Positions 54,635 through 63,907 of a stretch of 64,000 nucleotides of DNA are shown piece by piece. Every line of letters begins with the position of its first letter. Within the stretch, counting starts at the first letter, position 1. The position numbers and the translations under genes are program-made. The notes beneath the pieces are model-generated. The model saw only the letters and a program-made list of their open reading frames with translations, did no database searches and had not been told where the DNA came from. Origin of the DNA: Chitinophaga polysaccharea (GTDB lineage: Bacteria > Bacteroidota > Bacteroidia > Chitinophagales > Chitinophagaceae); the NCBI RefSeq assembly GCF_902150045.1, contig NZ_CABFVU010000005.1, positions 248,001 through 312,000 of the forward strand, given 5' to 3'.

Positions 54635-54828
54635 GATAATAGTATTGTTAAAACTGACATGGAATTTATACGGTAATAAGGAACTACCGGAAGCCGAAAG
54701 TAATAATTTAAATTATAATTGTCAATTTAACACTTTAATTTTTTACCGGGAGGATGCAAAAGCAAGTGAAGAGCGTATTGGTGAAGAATGAAGTAAAGGT
54801 AACGGGAGTTTTATATTTTTAGCTTTAT

Positions 54829-54867
54829 AAAACAGCCCTGTGAAACAACGGTTCACAGAGCTGTTTT
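54829..54867 (-). terminator. Rho-independent terminator for the small charged-protein gene
   Basis: AAAACAGCCCTGTGAA and TTCACAGAGCTGTTTT pair over about 15 positions with one mismatch and a 7-base loop, 10 bases after the minus-strand stop at 54877; the minus-strand arm ends in TTTT. Confidence 0.7.
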
Positions 54868-54876
54868 GGAAGGAAA

Positions 54877-55104
54877 CTATTGTTCCTGTGTATTTTCTTT
54901 TTTTGTCGGTTCCTCCGGGTGACTGTCCTTATGCGAAGGTGGCTGACTTTCCAGCATGGATGCTTTTTTTTCGATGGCCTCTTTGGTAGCAGGGTCATCG
55001 GAGGTAACGCCGGAATTATAGTTTCCTCCAACAGACGTTTTCTCTTCCTCATCCTTTCCGGGAACAGCTTTAGAGGTTTTATTATTGTTATCTTGCTCTT
55101 TCAT
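54877..55104 (-). CDS. Small, highly charged disordered protein
   Basis: A 75-residue hydrophilic protein rich in K, E, D, N, S and P (MKEQDNNNKTSKAVPGKDEE, later ATKEAIEKKASML). No hydrophobic core is visible, so it is probably intrinsically disordered. It lies 58 bases after the baeRF-like gene on the same strand and is followed by a good terminator, which supports it being real and co-transcribed. This type of small protein is common in general-stress gene sets of Bacteroidota, but no function is claimed. The overlapping frame 54825-55052 lacks this support. Confidence 0.6.
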   Translation of the reverse strand: MKEQDNNNKTSKAVPGKDEEEKTSVGGNYNSGVTSDDPATKEAIEKKASMLESQPPSHKDSHPEEPTKKENTQEQ

Positions 55105-55162
55105 AAAAAATGTATTTATTCAATGTTAACTTCACATAAGGCATGCCAGGAAAGCTTTATGA

Positions 55163-56602
55163 TCAGTATCTCATCAGGGCGGCCACAGGGCTGTCTGCCG
55201 GCATTTCCTCCTTTTCCACTGTAAATACCTGTCCGCCGTTGGTGATGGTTTTTATCACCGCCTTATTAAGCAGGTCTTCATTATCGCCGGTCATGCCATC
55301 ATCCATCTGCAGGGTATTGCTCATTTCATCAAATGTTCCCCATGCCTGTGTGTTATTTGCCACAAATAAGGTATCTACCTGCCCATAGTGAGCTGCGGGT
55401 ATTACATCTGCAATGATGGAAGAAGTAAGGCCAGTGGCCGATTGATTGGCGTATCTTTCTTTTACTTTCTGCAGCTCCCTGTTGAAGTAGGGTTGCAACA
55501 GCGTACGCGCCTGCCGGCATAATGCCTGTATATCATCGTATTTACGGTTGCCTGTCACTGTTTCGGGGTACAGCTGCGTATATGCAGTTACAGATGCATA
55601 TAACGCCACCAGCTCTTCCGGCCCCGCCAGTACCAGTGGTACGTTTTCACTATGCAGCACTTCCCTGAAAAGAATATCATCTATTGCTTTCAGGTATTCC
55701 GTGCTGTTGTTGTTGCTGGTGCCGCCAATACCCTGGTAGTTGGTGTCACCGTTTGCCACATCGGGATCTTCAGGCCGGTTAGTGGCTGTGCTGTCAGGAA
55801 GCCCGGCAACCTTTACTTCGTTCATGCCTGAAGCATCGCCTTTGAAAATTTTAGCAGTATGCCTGCTGATCACCAGGAGGTAAAAATTTTCGGCCACCAG
55901 CATCTCCGGTACCAGTGGAGATAACTGGAACGAAGTGTTTACTACCAGTTGTTCCGGCGGTGCCGACTGCATCCTCATATAGCGGGAAAAATCAGGCGCC
56001 AGGAACAAGGCCAGCCCTGTCTGCTGGCTGCGCCAGAAGTCGTTGTCGTATACCAGCGCATAACCGGGCCCCAGTAATTTCACGATATCTGGTTGTTTCA
56101 GACCCTTCTCCTGTAATAGTTTTTCTGCCTCCTGCAGTTTATTTTTAAAAAGCACTGCATCAGACAGCTCATTCACCGCTTCACCGGATTCATGTGTGGG
56201 AATATAAACCGATACACAATATTTTCCCGAGATGGAAGCCAGTTGACTGAAATCGTCTTTCGTAAGCACACCGGGCAGTTCTTCCGGCGGCGCGGCCGCC
56301 GTTTGGGCGATGGGAACACGTTTACGGGCGTTATCTTCCTGTTCTTTTTCGTGATCAGGCTTACCGCTTGTTTTGGTTCCGTATCCCCTGGATGTATTTG
56401 CTTTTGAAGTATTCCTGTTGGGATGCAACAGGTGAACATTGGGCGCCAGCTCATCCGGACCGCTGGTATATTTTTCTGTCATTTCATTGTATTCATCCAT
56501 TTTTTCCGGCGGAGTAGCCTGTGCTCCAAGTCCTTCTTCTTTATTGGCTCCTGAAGGTTTTCCTTTACCTGGATGGAAAATGCCGTCTCTGTTTTTTCCC
56601 AT
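55163..56602 (-). CDS. baeRF/Balon-like putative ribosome-associated (hibernation) factor
   Basis: A 479-residue protein. Residues 1-105 are a disordered extension (GIFHPGKGKPSGANKEEGLG, GPDELAPNVHLLHPNRNTSK, then KE-rich). From about 110 the pattern LTKDDFSQLASISGKYCVSVYIPTH begins a bacterial archaeo-eukaryotic release factor (baeRF) domain. It continues through LGPGYALVYDND, FQLSPLVPEML with FYLLVISRHTAKIF, VPLVLAGPEELVALY, and a C-terminal L7Ae-like region DVIPAAHYGQVDTLFVANN. Members of this superfamily include Balon, which binds the ribosomal A site in dormant cells; a role in ribosome hibernation is inferred. The linked small charged protein fits a stress setting. Confidence 0.72.
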   Translation of the reverse strand: MGKNRDGIFHPGKGKPSGANKEEGLGAQATPPEKMDEYNEMTEKYTSGPDELAPNVHLLHPNRNTSKANTSRGYGTKTSGKPDHEKEQEDNARKRVPIAQTAAAPPEELPGVLTKDDFSQLASISGKYCVSVYIPTHESGEAVNELSDAVLFKNKLQEAEKLLQEKGLKQPDIVKLLGPGYALVYDNDFWRSQQTGLALFLAPDFSRYMRMQSAPPEQLVVNTSFQLSPLVPEMLVAENFYLLVISRHTAKIFKGDASGMNEVKVAGLPDSTATNRPEDPDVANGDTNYQGIGGTSNNNSTEYLKAIDDILFREVLHSENVPLVLAGPEELVALYASVTAYTQLYPETVTGNRKYDDIQALCRQARTLLQPYFNRELQKVKERYANQSATGLTSSIIADVIPAAHYGQVDTLFVANNTQAWGTFDEMSNTLQMDDGMTGDNEDLLNKAVIKTITNGGQVFTVEKEEMPADSPVAALMRY

Positions 56603-56830
56603 AAATTTATTTTTAGAGCGTTGAACAATGACTGGTGTTTCTTTTCCGGAGTATCCACAGCAACTGTACCAATTGCGGCAACAAGGGGATAAAAAATAGA
56701 ATGTGGAAATTCACCGCGTATTGATTTTTTGAGGAAGGGATTTTACATCAGATAAGCAGTGGCAGGAATGCTGACAACCGCATCCGGATTGGGAGGAGAA
56801 GACAACGGCAGATGTTTTCCGGATAAATGT

Positions 56831-56856
56831 TGCCCGGGCTAATGCAGGCCCGGGCA
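56831..56856. terminator. GC-rich hairpin downstream of the fusion gene
   Basis: TGCCCGGGC and GCCCGGGCA form a perfect 9-pair GC-rich stem with an 8-base loop, 19 bases beyond the minus-strand stop at 56875. There is no T-run, so it may stabilise the 3' end rather than terminate fully. The remaining bases of 56603-56830 show no gene. Confidence 0.5.
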
Positions 56857-56874
56857 TTGAGTTATGCAGCAGGA

Positions 56875-59073
56875 TTACCTGATCTGCAGGCTCTGAAATA
56901 TTTTCTTTTCGAGATCAAACAGGTATTCCTGGCGCTCATCTTCGTTAGACAGGATAACCATACCCAGTGAAGAGTGCGGATACATGGTACATAAAGCGTT
57001 ATAACCGGCATCGTGCCCGCTGTGGAAAATACGCAATCCTTTATCCCATGTGTCGGTCATCATCCATGTAAGACCTAATGCAAACCACCGTACATCGCCA
57101 TAGTTGGGTTTATGGGATAAAAGAATGGCCAGGTCCTTTTCCTGTACATTGGCGGCAACATACCTGAGTATGTCGGCCGGGGTGGACTTTACCGTGAATA
57201 TGGACCCGGTTGATTTTAACATGGGCTCTATTTCTTCTCCTTTCGCATTGTAAGGAATAGCCAGGTGTAATATATCAGTTGCTTCCAGGTTGAGTTTTGT
57301 GTGGCGCATGCCCAATGTATTGCCAAAATAACCCCGCACTAACGTATCTAACGGTTTTGTATATACGTTTTCAAGGGCCATTCTTAGCAGCATAATGCCC
57401 CCTAAAGAGTAGGAATAGTTTGTGCCGGGAAGAGTATCTAATTTTAGGGAGTGCCAGTCCTGCATATACCTGGATATAGGGTAGCTATAAAAAAACTCGT
57501 TTTGTTGATGTGAGCTCCAGTTGTCGAAACCTTCGGGGAAGTTAATAAGGTTAAACCGGTTAAAGCCTCCTGTATGGGTAGCAAGATTTACCAGCTGTAT
57601 GGCATGGCCCTGGTACTGTAAATTGGGAAAACTGCCTTTTAAATATTTACGGATATCATCATTAAGCTGCATTTTCCTGTCTGTTACGGCCTTTGCGAGT
57701 AATATACCTACAAATGTTTTAGCTACCGAACCTACCTGGTAAATGGTATTGCTGTCTGGAAGCTCATTTGTTTTTTTATTGGCTACGCCATAGTTGTATA
57801 TCTGCTGTTTCCCGTCCTTATAGATGCCGATGGAAAGGCCAGCTGCTCTTTTGTCGCTCATATAGATGAGCGCCTGTTTATGCACAATGGAATCCAGCTG
57901 CGTTTTTAATGGGTTATCGGTAGGTACCTCTTTAAGGGAATCCGCTTCCTGCAGTACAAGATTGCCGAAATCAAACAGCTTCATCTGTCCGTCTTCTACT
58001 CTTAATTCAAAGTCTGAATTCTGATTCCTGCCCCGCCATTTGAAATGTTTAACACTACCGAAATCATCTGTCAGTTCGCTTGATAGAATATCGCCGCTGA
58101 CAGCCTTATTCTCTTTGAACCTGCTGATGCAGTAATCTTTACTGATATTTATCCTGAACCATTCATTCCCCAGGTCATAAATACCGTCAAAATCGTTGCG
58201 GTTATACCGGGCGATGATGGAATCATTCACTGTTTTGCTGCTTGTTATTGCAGCGGTTTGAACAGGAGCTGCCGTCCCTCTTTCTACGCTCTTGATATCT
58301 TCCTGCCGGTCTTTCTTAAAATCGAACCGGTTAAATGCCGGATTATCCGGCACTGCTATGGTGTAGCTGTTCAGCGGGGATATTTCAATGGTAACATCAC
58401 TGGTGATGAGATCAACAATATGCCCGCCTGCATCTTTTTGCCCGGAAAGATAATGGAAATGATAACCGGAGATGTTGGTGTTGTCCATATATGCCGGCAG
58501 GCGGTATCCCACCAGGTCGCCGTTGCTGTTGCTGTATTCAAAGAAGTGCTGCAGGCTCAGCATACCGGCCAGTTGCGGATAGGGTTGTTTATCCACCGGC
58601 GGAAAGGCGCGTGTTTTTATATACCGGAATTTACCTTTAACATGGATGGCATACATACCATTCATGTTAGGCATAATGCTGTCGAGGTAATGATAGAAGG
58701 CAGCTTTGTTCATGCTGTCCGGAACATGTATCACCTTATCTGCCCGGAAGAAATTAACCATGCAAAAGGGGAGAAGGTGATGATGATCCTGTACTTCAAA
58801 TGTTTTTCCTGTGTACAGTGTCTGGTACACCTTTCCATTCAGCACCAGCAATTCTCCATCAAGTTTATCCGGGGCTCCCAGGCCAAAATCGCCTTTTGTT
58901 TTCAGGGGGTCAATAGGGTAGAAGCCATCGTACAGGCCGCCCATTAATCCGCTGGCCACGCCGGTGGTAAAAAGGTGATGATATTTTACGGGCTGTGCCA
59001 GCTGCGCTTTGATAAAAGCGGGGCATAGTAATAATAACGCTGTTAGTCTGATAAAAGCCGGGGAAATAGCCAT
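56875..59073 (-). CDS. Acetolactate decarboxylase domain fused to a beta-lactamase-type serine hydrolase
   Basis: About 732 residues from MAISPAFIRLTALLLL (59073), the start of a signal peptide ending near FIKAQ; the frame extends to 59163. Residues ~25-245 match alpha-acetolactate decarboxylase: GGLYDG, KGDFGLGAPDKLDGELLVLNG (Glu74), VGYRLPAY (Arg191), and the zinc site GYHFHYLSG (His205, His207) with GGHIVD (His218). After a ~100-residue linker domain, residues ~395-732 form a class C beta-lactamase-like hydrolase with S449-V-A-K452 (QVGSVAKTF) and a late HSGHDAGYNA. The usual YxN motif appears as YSYSLGG, with Leu at the Asn position. Exported. It follows SusC/SusD and probably shares their transcript. 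Confidence 0.82.
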   Translation of the reverse strand: MAISPAFIRLTALLLLCPAFIKAQLAQPVKYHHLFTTGVASGLMGGLYDGFYPIDPLKTKGDFGLGAPDKLDGELLVLNGKVYQTLYTGKTFEVQDHHHLLPFCMVNFFRADKVIHVPDSMNKAAFYHYLDSIMPNMNGMYAIHVKGKFRYIKTRAFPPVDKQPYPQLAGMLSLQHFFEYSNSNGDLVGYRLPAYMDNTNISGYHFHYLSGQKDAGGHIVDLITSDVTIEISPLNSYTIAVPDNPAFNRFDFKKDRQEDIKSVERGTAAPVQTAAITSSKTVNDSIIARYNRNDFDGIYDLGNEWFRINISKDYCISRFKENKAVSGDILSSELTDDFGSVKHFKWRGRNQNSDFELRVEDGQMKLFDFGNLVLQEADSLKEVPTDNPLKTQLDSIVHKQALIYMSDKRAAGLSIGIYKDGKQQIYNYGVANKKTNELPDSNTIYQVGSVAKTFVGILLAKAVTDRKMQLNDDIRKYLKGSFPNLQYQGHAIQLVNLATHTGGFNRFNLINFPEGFDNWSSHQQNEFFYSYPISRYMQDWHSLKLDTLPGTNYSYSLGGIMLLRMALENVYTKPLDTLVRGYFGNTLGMRHTKLNLEATDILHLAIPYNAKGEEIEPMLKSTGSIFTVKSTPADILRYVAANVQEKDLAILLSHKPNYGDVRWFALGLTWMMTDTWDKGLRIFHSGHDAGYNALCTMYPHSSLGMVILSNEDERQEYLFDLEKKIFQSLQIR

Positions 59074-59171
59074 AAAATGTATAATAAGGCCACAAGTTAT
59101 ATGTTTATGGATGAATAATGAAAAGATACAGAGTGAATGCGGGGGCCTATTTATATCTGGCATAGCAAATA

Positions 59172-59189
59172 CCCCGGCAATTGCCGGGG
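59172..59189. terminator. Short GC-rich hairpin between SusD and the fusion gene
   Basis: CCCCGGCAATTGCCGGGG is an 18-base perfect palindrome, with ATTTTTCTT following on the plus strand and AAGAAAAAT preceding on the minus strand. On the operon strand it lies 9 bases after the SusD stop and may lower read-through into the fusion gene. Confidence 0.55.
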
Positions 59190-59197
59190 CATTTTTC

Positions 59198-60583
59198 TTA
59201 TTGATATCCTTCGTTCTGCGGGAAAGCGGCCGGGTTGTTCATGATATCTATCTCCTGCTGGGGAATAGGATAGATCAGCCTGTATGCCGGCAGCGTTACT
59301 TTTTTATTGGCGAGTATTTCAGAAATGGCCCTGTTGGTGCGCACCAGGTCGAACCACCGGTCGCATTCAAACGGCAACTCCAGGCGGCGCTGTTTATACA
59401 CTTCCGCCCGGAAAGCAGCCTGGTTGGGTAATGCCGCAGAGGTAAGCGCCGGGAGCCCTGCCCTTGTGCGCACATTATTCAGGAAGGTAAATGCGTTGCC
59501 CTGTGGAAGGTATCCCTGCTCATTCAGTATTTCTGCCTGCATAAGCAGTACATCTGCAAAACGCAGCACGGGGAAATCGTTCCCGGCATTTCCGTTTACC
59601 GGCTGGTCAAGGAATTTGCGCGGCATGATGTTGGCATTGCCGGTGGGCTTTACCGGGTCGCTGAGCGTTTTCCGCAGGTCGGTAGGGTCATAGGCTTTCG
59701 TCAGCGTGGTATCTACAGTAACCACCTGTGAGTTGGCATACCAGAACCCGTGATCCTGGTTGGCAATGCCTTTGGCGAAACGCACGGCAAACAGGATCTC
59801 TGCATTGTATTTATTGGTGGTGCTGAATACATCTGCAACATTGGGCAGCAGCACAAATACTTTTGAATCTATTACCTGCTGTAATATCATTTGTGCTTCT
59901 GCATATTTTTTCTGGTACAGGTATACCTTGCCCAACAAACCTTTGGCGGCGCCGGTGGTAACACGTCCCAGGTCATTGGCGCTGTAGATTGCCGGCAAAT
60001 TGGCGGCAGCGAAAACCAGGTCGTCTTCTATCTGCTTATAAACTACCGGTACCGCATCTCTTTTTAAATTAACGGCGCTCACCGGGTCTGTAACAGCCGT
60101 TAATACCGGTACTGCGCCCCAGAGACGCACCAGGTTAAAATAGCTCAGTGCGCGGATGAACCTTGCTTCTCCTTTAATACGGTTCTTCAGCACATCATCC
60201 ATTTTAATGGCGTCGATATTTGTAAGTAATGTATTGCAACGGAATATACCGTTATAAATGCCCGTCCAGCTGTTATAGAAATTGGTATTGCCCGGGTTAT
60301 CGGAGTAGCGGTTGATCTGGTAGTTCTGACCGGCGCCTGACGACGGGTCCTGGTCGGTGTAATTATCAGCGCGGGCTTCCATTAATACCTGGAAAGTGGC
60401 TCCATACTGGTTGCTCAACGCCAGGGATTTATAACAGCCGTTTACCGCTGTTACGGCGTCATTAGCTGTTTTGAAAAAAGCCCCGGGCGATATAGCGGAT
60501 GGAGGCGTGAGATCAAGGAATTCCTTGTTGCAGGAAGCGAATATAAACAGTAATGCTGGAAGATACAGTAGATGCCTTTTCAT
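59198..60583 (-). CDS. SusD/RagB-family lipoprotein (right-end locus)
   Basis: About 461 residues from MKRHLLYLPALL (60583). Lipobox FASC, then NKEFLDLTPPSAISPGAFFK. SusD blocks: EARFIRALSYFNLVRLWGAVP (SusC-contact helix), LLGKVYLYQKKYAEAQMIL, FADVLLMQAEILNEQGY and the end RRLELPFECDRWFDLVRTN with YPIPQQEIDIMNNP. It begins 21 bases after the SusC stop. Ligand unknown. Confidence 0.94.
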   Translation of the reverse strand: MKRHLLYLPALLFIFASCNKEFLDLTPPSAISPGAFFKTANDAVTAVNGCYKSLALSNQYGATFQVLMEARADNYTDQDPSSGAGQNYQINRYSDNPGNTNFYNSWTGIYNGIFRCNTLLTNIDAIKMDDVLKNRIKGEARFIRALSYFNLVRLWGAVPVLTAVTDPVSAVNLKRDAVPVVYKQIEDDLVFAAANLPAIYSANDLGRVTTGAAKGLLGKVYLYQKKYAEAQMILQQVIDSKVFVLLPNVADVFSTTNKYNAEILFAVRFAKGIANQDHGFWYANSQVVTVDTTLTKAYDPTDLRKTLSDPVKPTGNANIMPRKFLDQPVNGNAGNDFPVLRFADVLLMQAEILNEQGYLPQGNAFTFLNNVRTRAGLPALTSAALPNQAAFRAEVYKQRRLELPFECDRWFDLVRTNRAISEILANKKVTLPAYRLIYPIPQQEIDIMNNPAAFPQNEGYQ

Positions 60584-60603
60584 GATTGCTATAGATTGCT
60601 GCA

Positions 60604-63600
60604 TTAGAAAGTGATGTTAAGTCCAACGGAATAAATACGCGCCAGCGGGTAAGAGCCATAGTCTTCCCCTGCTGTCAGCGAGTTATCGGTACGATTACTG
60701 ATTTCAGGATTGAACAAAGAGTACTTCGTAAAGGTGAACGGGTTATGTACAGCGCCGTAAACCCTTATGGCTGTTACCTGGAGGCGGTTCATCAGTGAGG
60801 CGGGGAAATTATATCCCAACGCAATATTCCGTACTCTCACAAATGATCCGTCTTCCACATGCCAGGAGGAAGTGATGCCATTACCACCGGTAGCAAGGCG
60901 GTTGGCCCTGTTGATATCGCCGGTGCCTATGTTATCGGGAGACACATAATGCCCTTTTACAAACGACAGGTTATTAAAGTTCCCTTCCACATTGGCAATG
61001 TAGCGTCTGAACAGGCTTAATATCTTATTTCCCTGGCTGCCTTGTATAGAAAAGCTCAGGTCCAGTTGTTTATATCTTACGGTGTTGCTGAAACCGAAAA
61101 TATACTTTGGCTGGAAGCTGCCTATGATGGCCCTGTCGTTGGCATCTATTTTTCCATCGTTATTGATATCCCTGAATTTCAGGTCGCCAACGTAAGTAGG
61201 ATTGCTTGTTTTGGCAGAAGCATCGAGATCCGCTTTGTCGCGGTAAATACCATCGTTGATGTACAGGTAGTAAGAACCGATGGTTTCGCCGATCTTGGTA
61301 ATAAAATATGTATTGCCGGTTCCGCCGGTAGCAATGATAGGGGCGCCTGAAGGGCCCAGTTTAGTGACTTTGTTTTTATTGAAGGCAATGTTGGCGTTTG
61401 TTTCGAACGACCAGTTCCTGCCCAGTTTCTTATTAAAAGATAATGCTACTTCCACCCCGCGGTTATTAAGCGCGCCGATATTTTGCAGGTAGTTGCTGAA
61501 ACCTGAAGTACCAGGTACCGGGAGGTTCAGTAATAAGCGGGTGGTATTTGAATTATAGTAATCAACGGTCAGGTTAAGGGCATCGTCAAAGAAGCCGGCT
61601 TCCAGCCCCAGGTCAAAGCTGGAGGTGCTTTCCCAGGTAAGCCCCGGGTTGGCGGGCGTAGTAATGGATACGCCGTTCACCAGCATCTGGTTACCAAAAA
61701 TATAATTACCGTCTGTATTGCTTAGCTGTGCCAGGGAACCATAGTTAGGGATCTGGAAATTACCCGTGGAACCATAGCTGCTCCTGAGTTTGAGTGAGCT
61801 GATATATGCTGATTTGGGAAAGAAGGATTCATTGGAGATTTGCCATGCGCCGGAGATCGCGGGAAAGGAGGCCCATTTTTTATTGATACCAAAACGGGAA
61901 GATCCGTCCCTTCTTACAGACCCGGTGAGAAAATATTTATCGTTGTAGCTGTACTGCACCCTGGCCAGGTAGGAGTTCAGGCTCCACTGTTCCTGCGTGG
62001 AGTTACCAGCGCTGATCTGGCCTGCATTCAGCGTGGTTACTATATCCGTCGGGAAATTGGTGGAAGTGAGGGTATTGTGCTCCTGGTTTTCTTTTTGCAC
62101 TGTGAAGCCTGCGAGCGCATCTATTTTATGCTTACCAAAACTCCTGGCATACGTGAGCGTATGTTCTATAAGCCAGTTGGTGTATTGATCCGTATTGGAA
62201 AAACCCGTTGCCACAGAAAGTAACGTGCCGGAAGGCAGCGGCAGGGTGGAAGGCCGGTAGTAGTCGCGCCGGAAAGTATTGATATCCGTACCTGCGGAAA
62301 GTTTGTATTTCAGTCCTGCTATAAACTCATACTCCATATAGGCATTGGCCAGCAGGCGGAAATTCTTGATGCGGTCTTTGATCAGCGTGGCTACTGCTAC
62401 GGGGTTAAGCTGGTTGGTTTGTCCATATCCCCATACGTTCACAAAATCGGCAAAGGTACCATCGGGGTTATGCACTGGGAAGATGGGCGCATAGCCCAGG
62501 GCGAGCGCTATTACGCCTGAATTGGGCGCAAACCATGGGCCTTCGGCATTCACTACATGATTGTCTGTGAAAGACGGGTTCATATTTACCCCGAAGCGGA
62601 ACTTCTTATGGCCACCGTCGATGCGGAAACGGCTGGCGTAGCGCTTGTAATTATTATTGATAACAATACCATCCTGGTTGAGATAGTTGCCGGAGAAATA
62701 ATACGACAGCTCTTCTGTACCGCCGGAGATACTGATATTATGATTTTGCATGGGCGCCTGCCGGAAGATCTCTTTTTGCCAGTCGGTGTTGGTGAGGCCC
62801 TGTTCACCTGCCAGATAAGGCAATATCTGCGGGGGTATCCAGGTGGATGGGTTATTGGGCCGCATACTGTTGGGATCTGTAGGTTTGCCACCGGGAACGG
62901 CGTCGAGGTAAGCATTATTATGACCATCGTATACGAGCTTTGCATAATCGTATGCATTGAGCACATCTATATGCTTGTTCACGGACTGTGTGCCGTAACT
63001 ACCATCATAGGTAACTGTCATCCTGCCTGCGGCTCCTCTTTTGGTGCGGATCAGCACTACGCCGGTAGAGCCCCTGGAGCCGTATATGGCCGCGGAGGCG
63101 GCGTCTTTGAGCACATCAATAGAGGCGATATCATTCACGTTGATCGCAGCCAATGGATTAAAGGGTTGCTGGTAGGTGTTAACACCAGGCGATGCGTTGC
63201 GGGTATCGTTGGTAACGGGGATGCCATCTATCACAAAGAGGGGATTGTTACCTGCGCTGATAGAGCCTACGCCGCGGACGCGTATAGATACGTTGCCTCC
63301 GGGCGCGCCGTTGGTTTGCATCACCTGTATGCCGGCCATTTTCCCGGCCAGGGCCTGGTCGAAGGAGGTAACCGCCTGTTGTTTCAGATCGCCGGAGCGT
63401 ACAGAGGCCACAGCGCCGGTAAGTTCTTTTTTGGTACGGGTACCGTAACCAACTACTACCAGTTCATTCAGGCCGCGACTGGCTTCTTTCATTCTTACCA
63501 GCAACAGGTTGCCTTCGCCTTCTTTCACCTGGAAACCATTTACATGGCTGCTTTCATAACCAATAAAGTTGAATACAAAATCATACACCGCACCGGCTTT

Positions 63601-63822
63601 TAATCCCTGGAGCTGGAAAACGCCCTGTTCGTTGGTGGAGGCGTTGTATTTTTCTTTGCCTTGCTGTTGCTTAACGGAGATGGATACACCAATGAGTGGC
63701 TCGCCGTTTTCGCTCATTACGGTACCTTTTACCAGGATAGGTTTGGAGTCCTGTGAAAAGGCGCTCATAGCGCATAGTAACAGCAAAAGAACACAGGTGT
63801 ACTCTTTTAAAAGTCTGATCAT
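60604..63822 (-). CDS. SusC/RagA-family TonB-dependent transporter (right-end locus)
   Basis: A 1072-residue transporter: signal peptide (ending SAFSQ), CarboxypepD_reg domain (GTVMSENGEPLIGVSISV), LVVVGYGTRTKKELTG, plug IRVRGVGSISAGNNPLFVIDG, and a barrel ending LNITF. It has no STN domain, so it is unlikely to signal through a FecR protein. With the downstream SusD it forms the importer for the locus that ends with the decarboxylase-hydrolase fusion. Confidence 0.95.
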   Translation of the reverse strand: MIRLLKEYTCVLLLLLCAMSAFSQDSKPILVKGTVMSENGEPLIGVSISVKQQQGKEKYNASTNEQGVFQLQGLKAGAVYDFVFNFIGYESSHVNGFQVKEGEGNLLLVRMKEASRGLNELVVVGYGTRTKKELTGAVASVRSGDLKQQAVTSFDQALAGKMAGIQVMQTNGAPGGNVSIRVRGVGSISAGNNPLFVIDGIPVTNDTRNASPGVNTYQQPFNPLAAINVNDIASIDVLKDAASAAIYGSRGSTGVVLIRTKRGAAGRMTVTYDGSYGTQSVNKHIDVLNAYDYAKLVYDGHNNAYLDAVPGGKPTDPNSMRPNNPSTWIPPQILPYLAGEQGLTNTDWQKEIFRQAPMQNHNISISGGTEELSYYFSGNYLNQDGIVINNNYKRYASRFRIDGGHKKFRFGVNMNPSFTDNHVVNAEGPWFAPNSGVIALALGYAPIFPVHNPDGTFADFVNVWGYGQTNQLNPVAVATLIKDRIKNFRLLANAYMEYEFIAGLKYKLSAGTDINTFRRDYYRPSTLPLPSGTLLSVATGFSNTDQYTNWLIEHTLTYARSFGKHKIDALAGFTVQKENQEHNTLTSTNFPTDIVTTLNAGQISAGNSTQEQWSLNSYLARVQYSYNDKYFLTGSVRRDGSSRFGINKKWASFPAISGAWQISNESFFPKSAYISSLKLRSSYGSTGNFQIPNYGSLAQLSNTDGNYIFGNQMLVNGVSITTPANPGLTWESTSSFDLGLEAGFFDDALNLTVDYYNSNTTRLLLNLPVPGTSGFSNYLQNIGALNNRGVEVALSFNKKLGRNWSFETNANIAFNKNKVTKLGPSGAPIIATGGTGNTYFITKIGETIGSYYLYINDGIYRDKADLDASAKTSNPTYVGDLKFRDINNDGKIDANDRAIIGSFQPKYIFGFSNTVRYKQLDLSFSIQGSQGNKILSLFRRYIANVEGNFNNLSFVKGHYVSPDNIGTGDINRANRLATGGNGITSSWHVEDGSFVRVRNIALGYNFPASLMNRLQVTAIRVYGAVHNPFTFTKYSLFNPEISNRTDNSLTAGEDYGSYPLARIYSVGLNITF

Positions 63823-63907
63823 TTGATGGATGTTTATAATGATTTATGAATGAATAAGCTTCCCTTCAGCCGCACGGAGTGCTGCTGTTAGCTGTTGAAC
63901 AGATGAT

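Noticed and set aside
54825..55052. Alternative 75-codon minus-strand frame overlapping the small charged-protein gene
   Set aside because: It would run through the terminator hairpin and has an implausible composition; the frame at 54877-55104 fits the terminator position and spacing.
62557..63603. 348-codon plus-strand open frame opposite the right-end SusC gene
   Set aside because: It lies wholly antisense to a well-supported SusC gene, shows no family pattern, and such mirror frames appear opposite several genes here because of codon bias.
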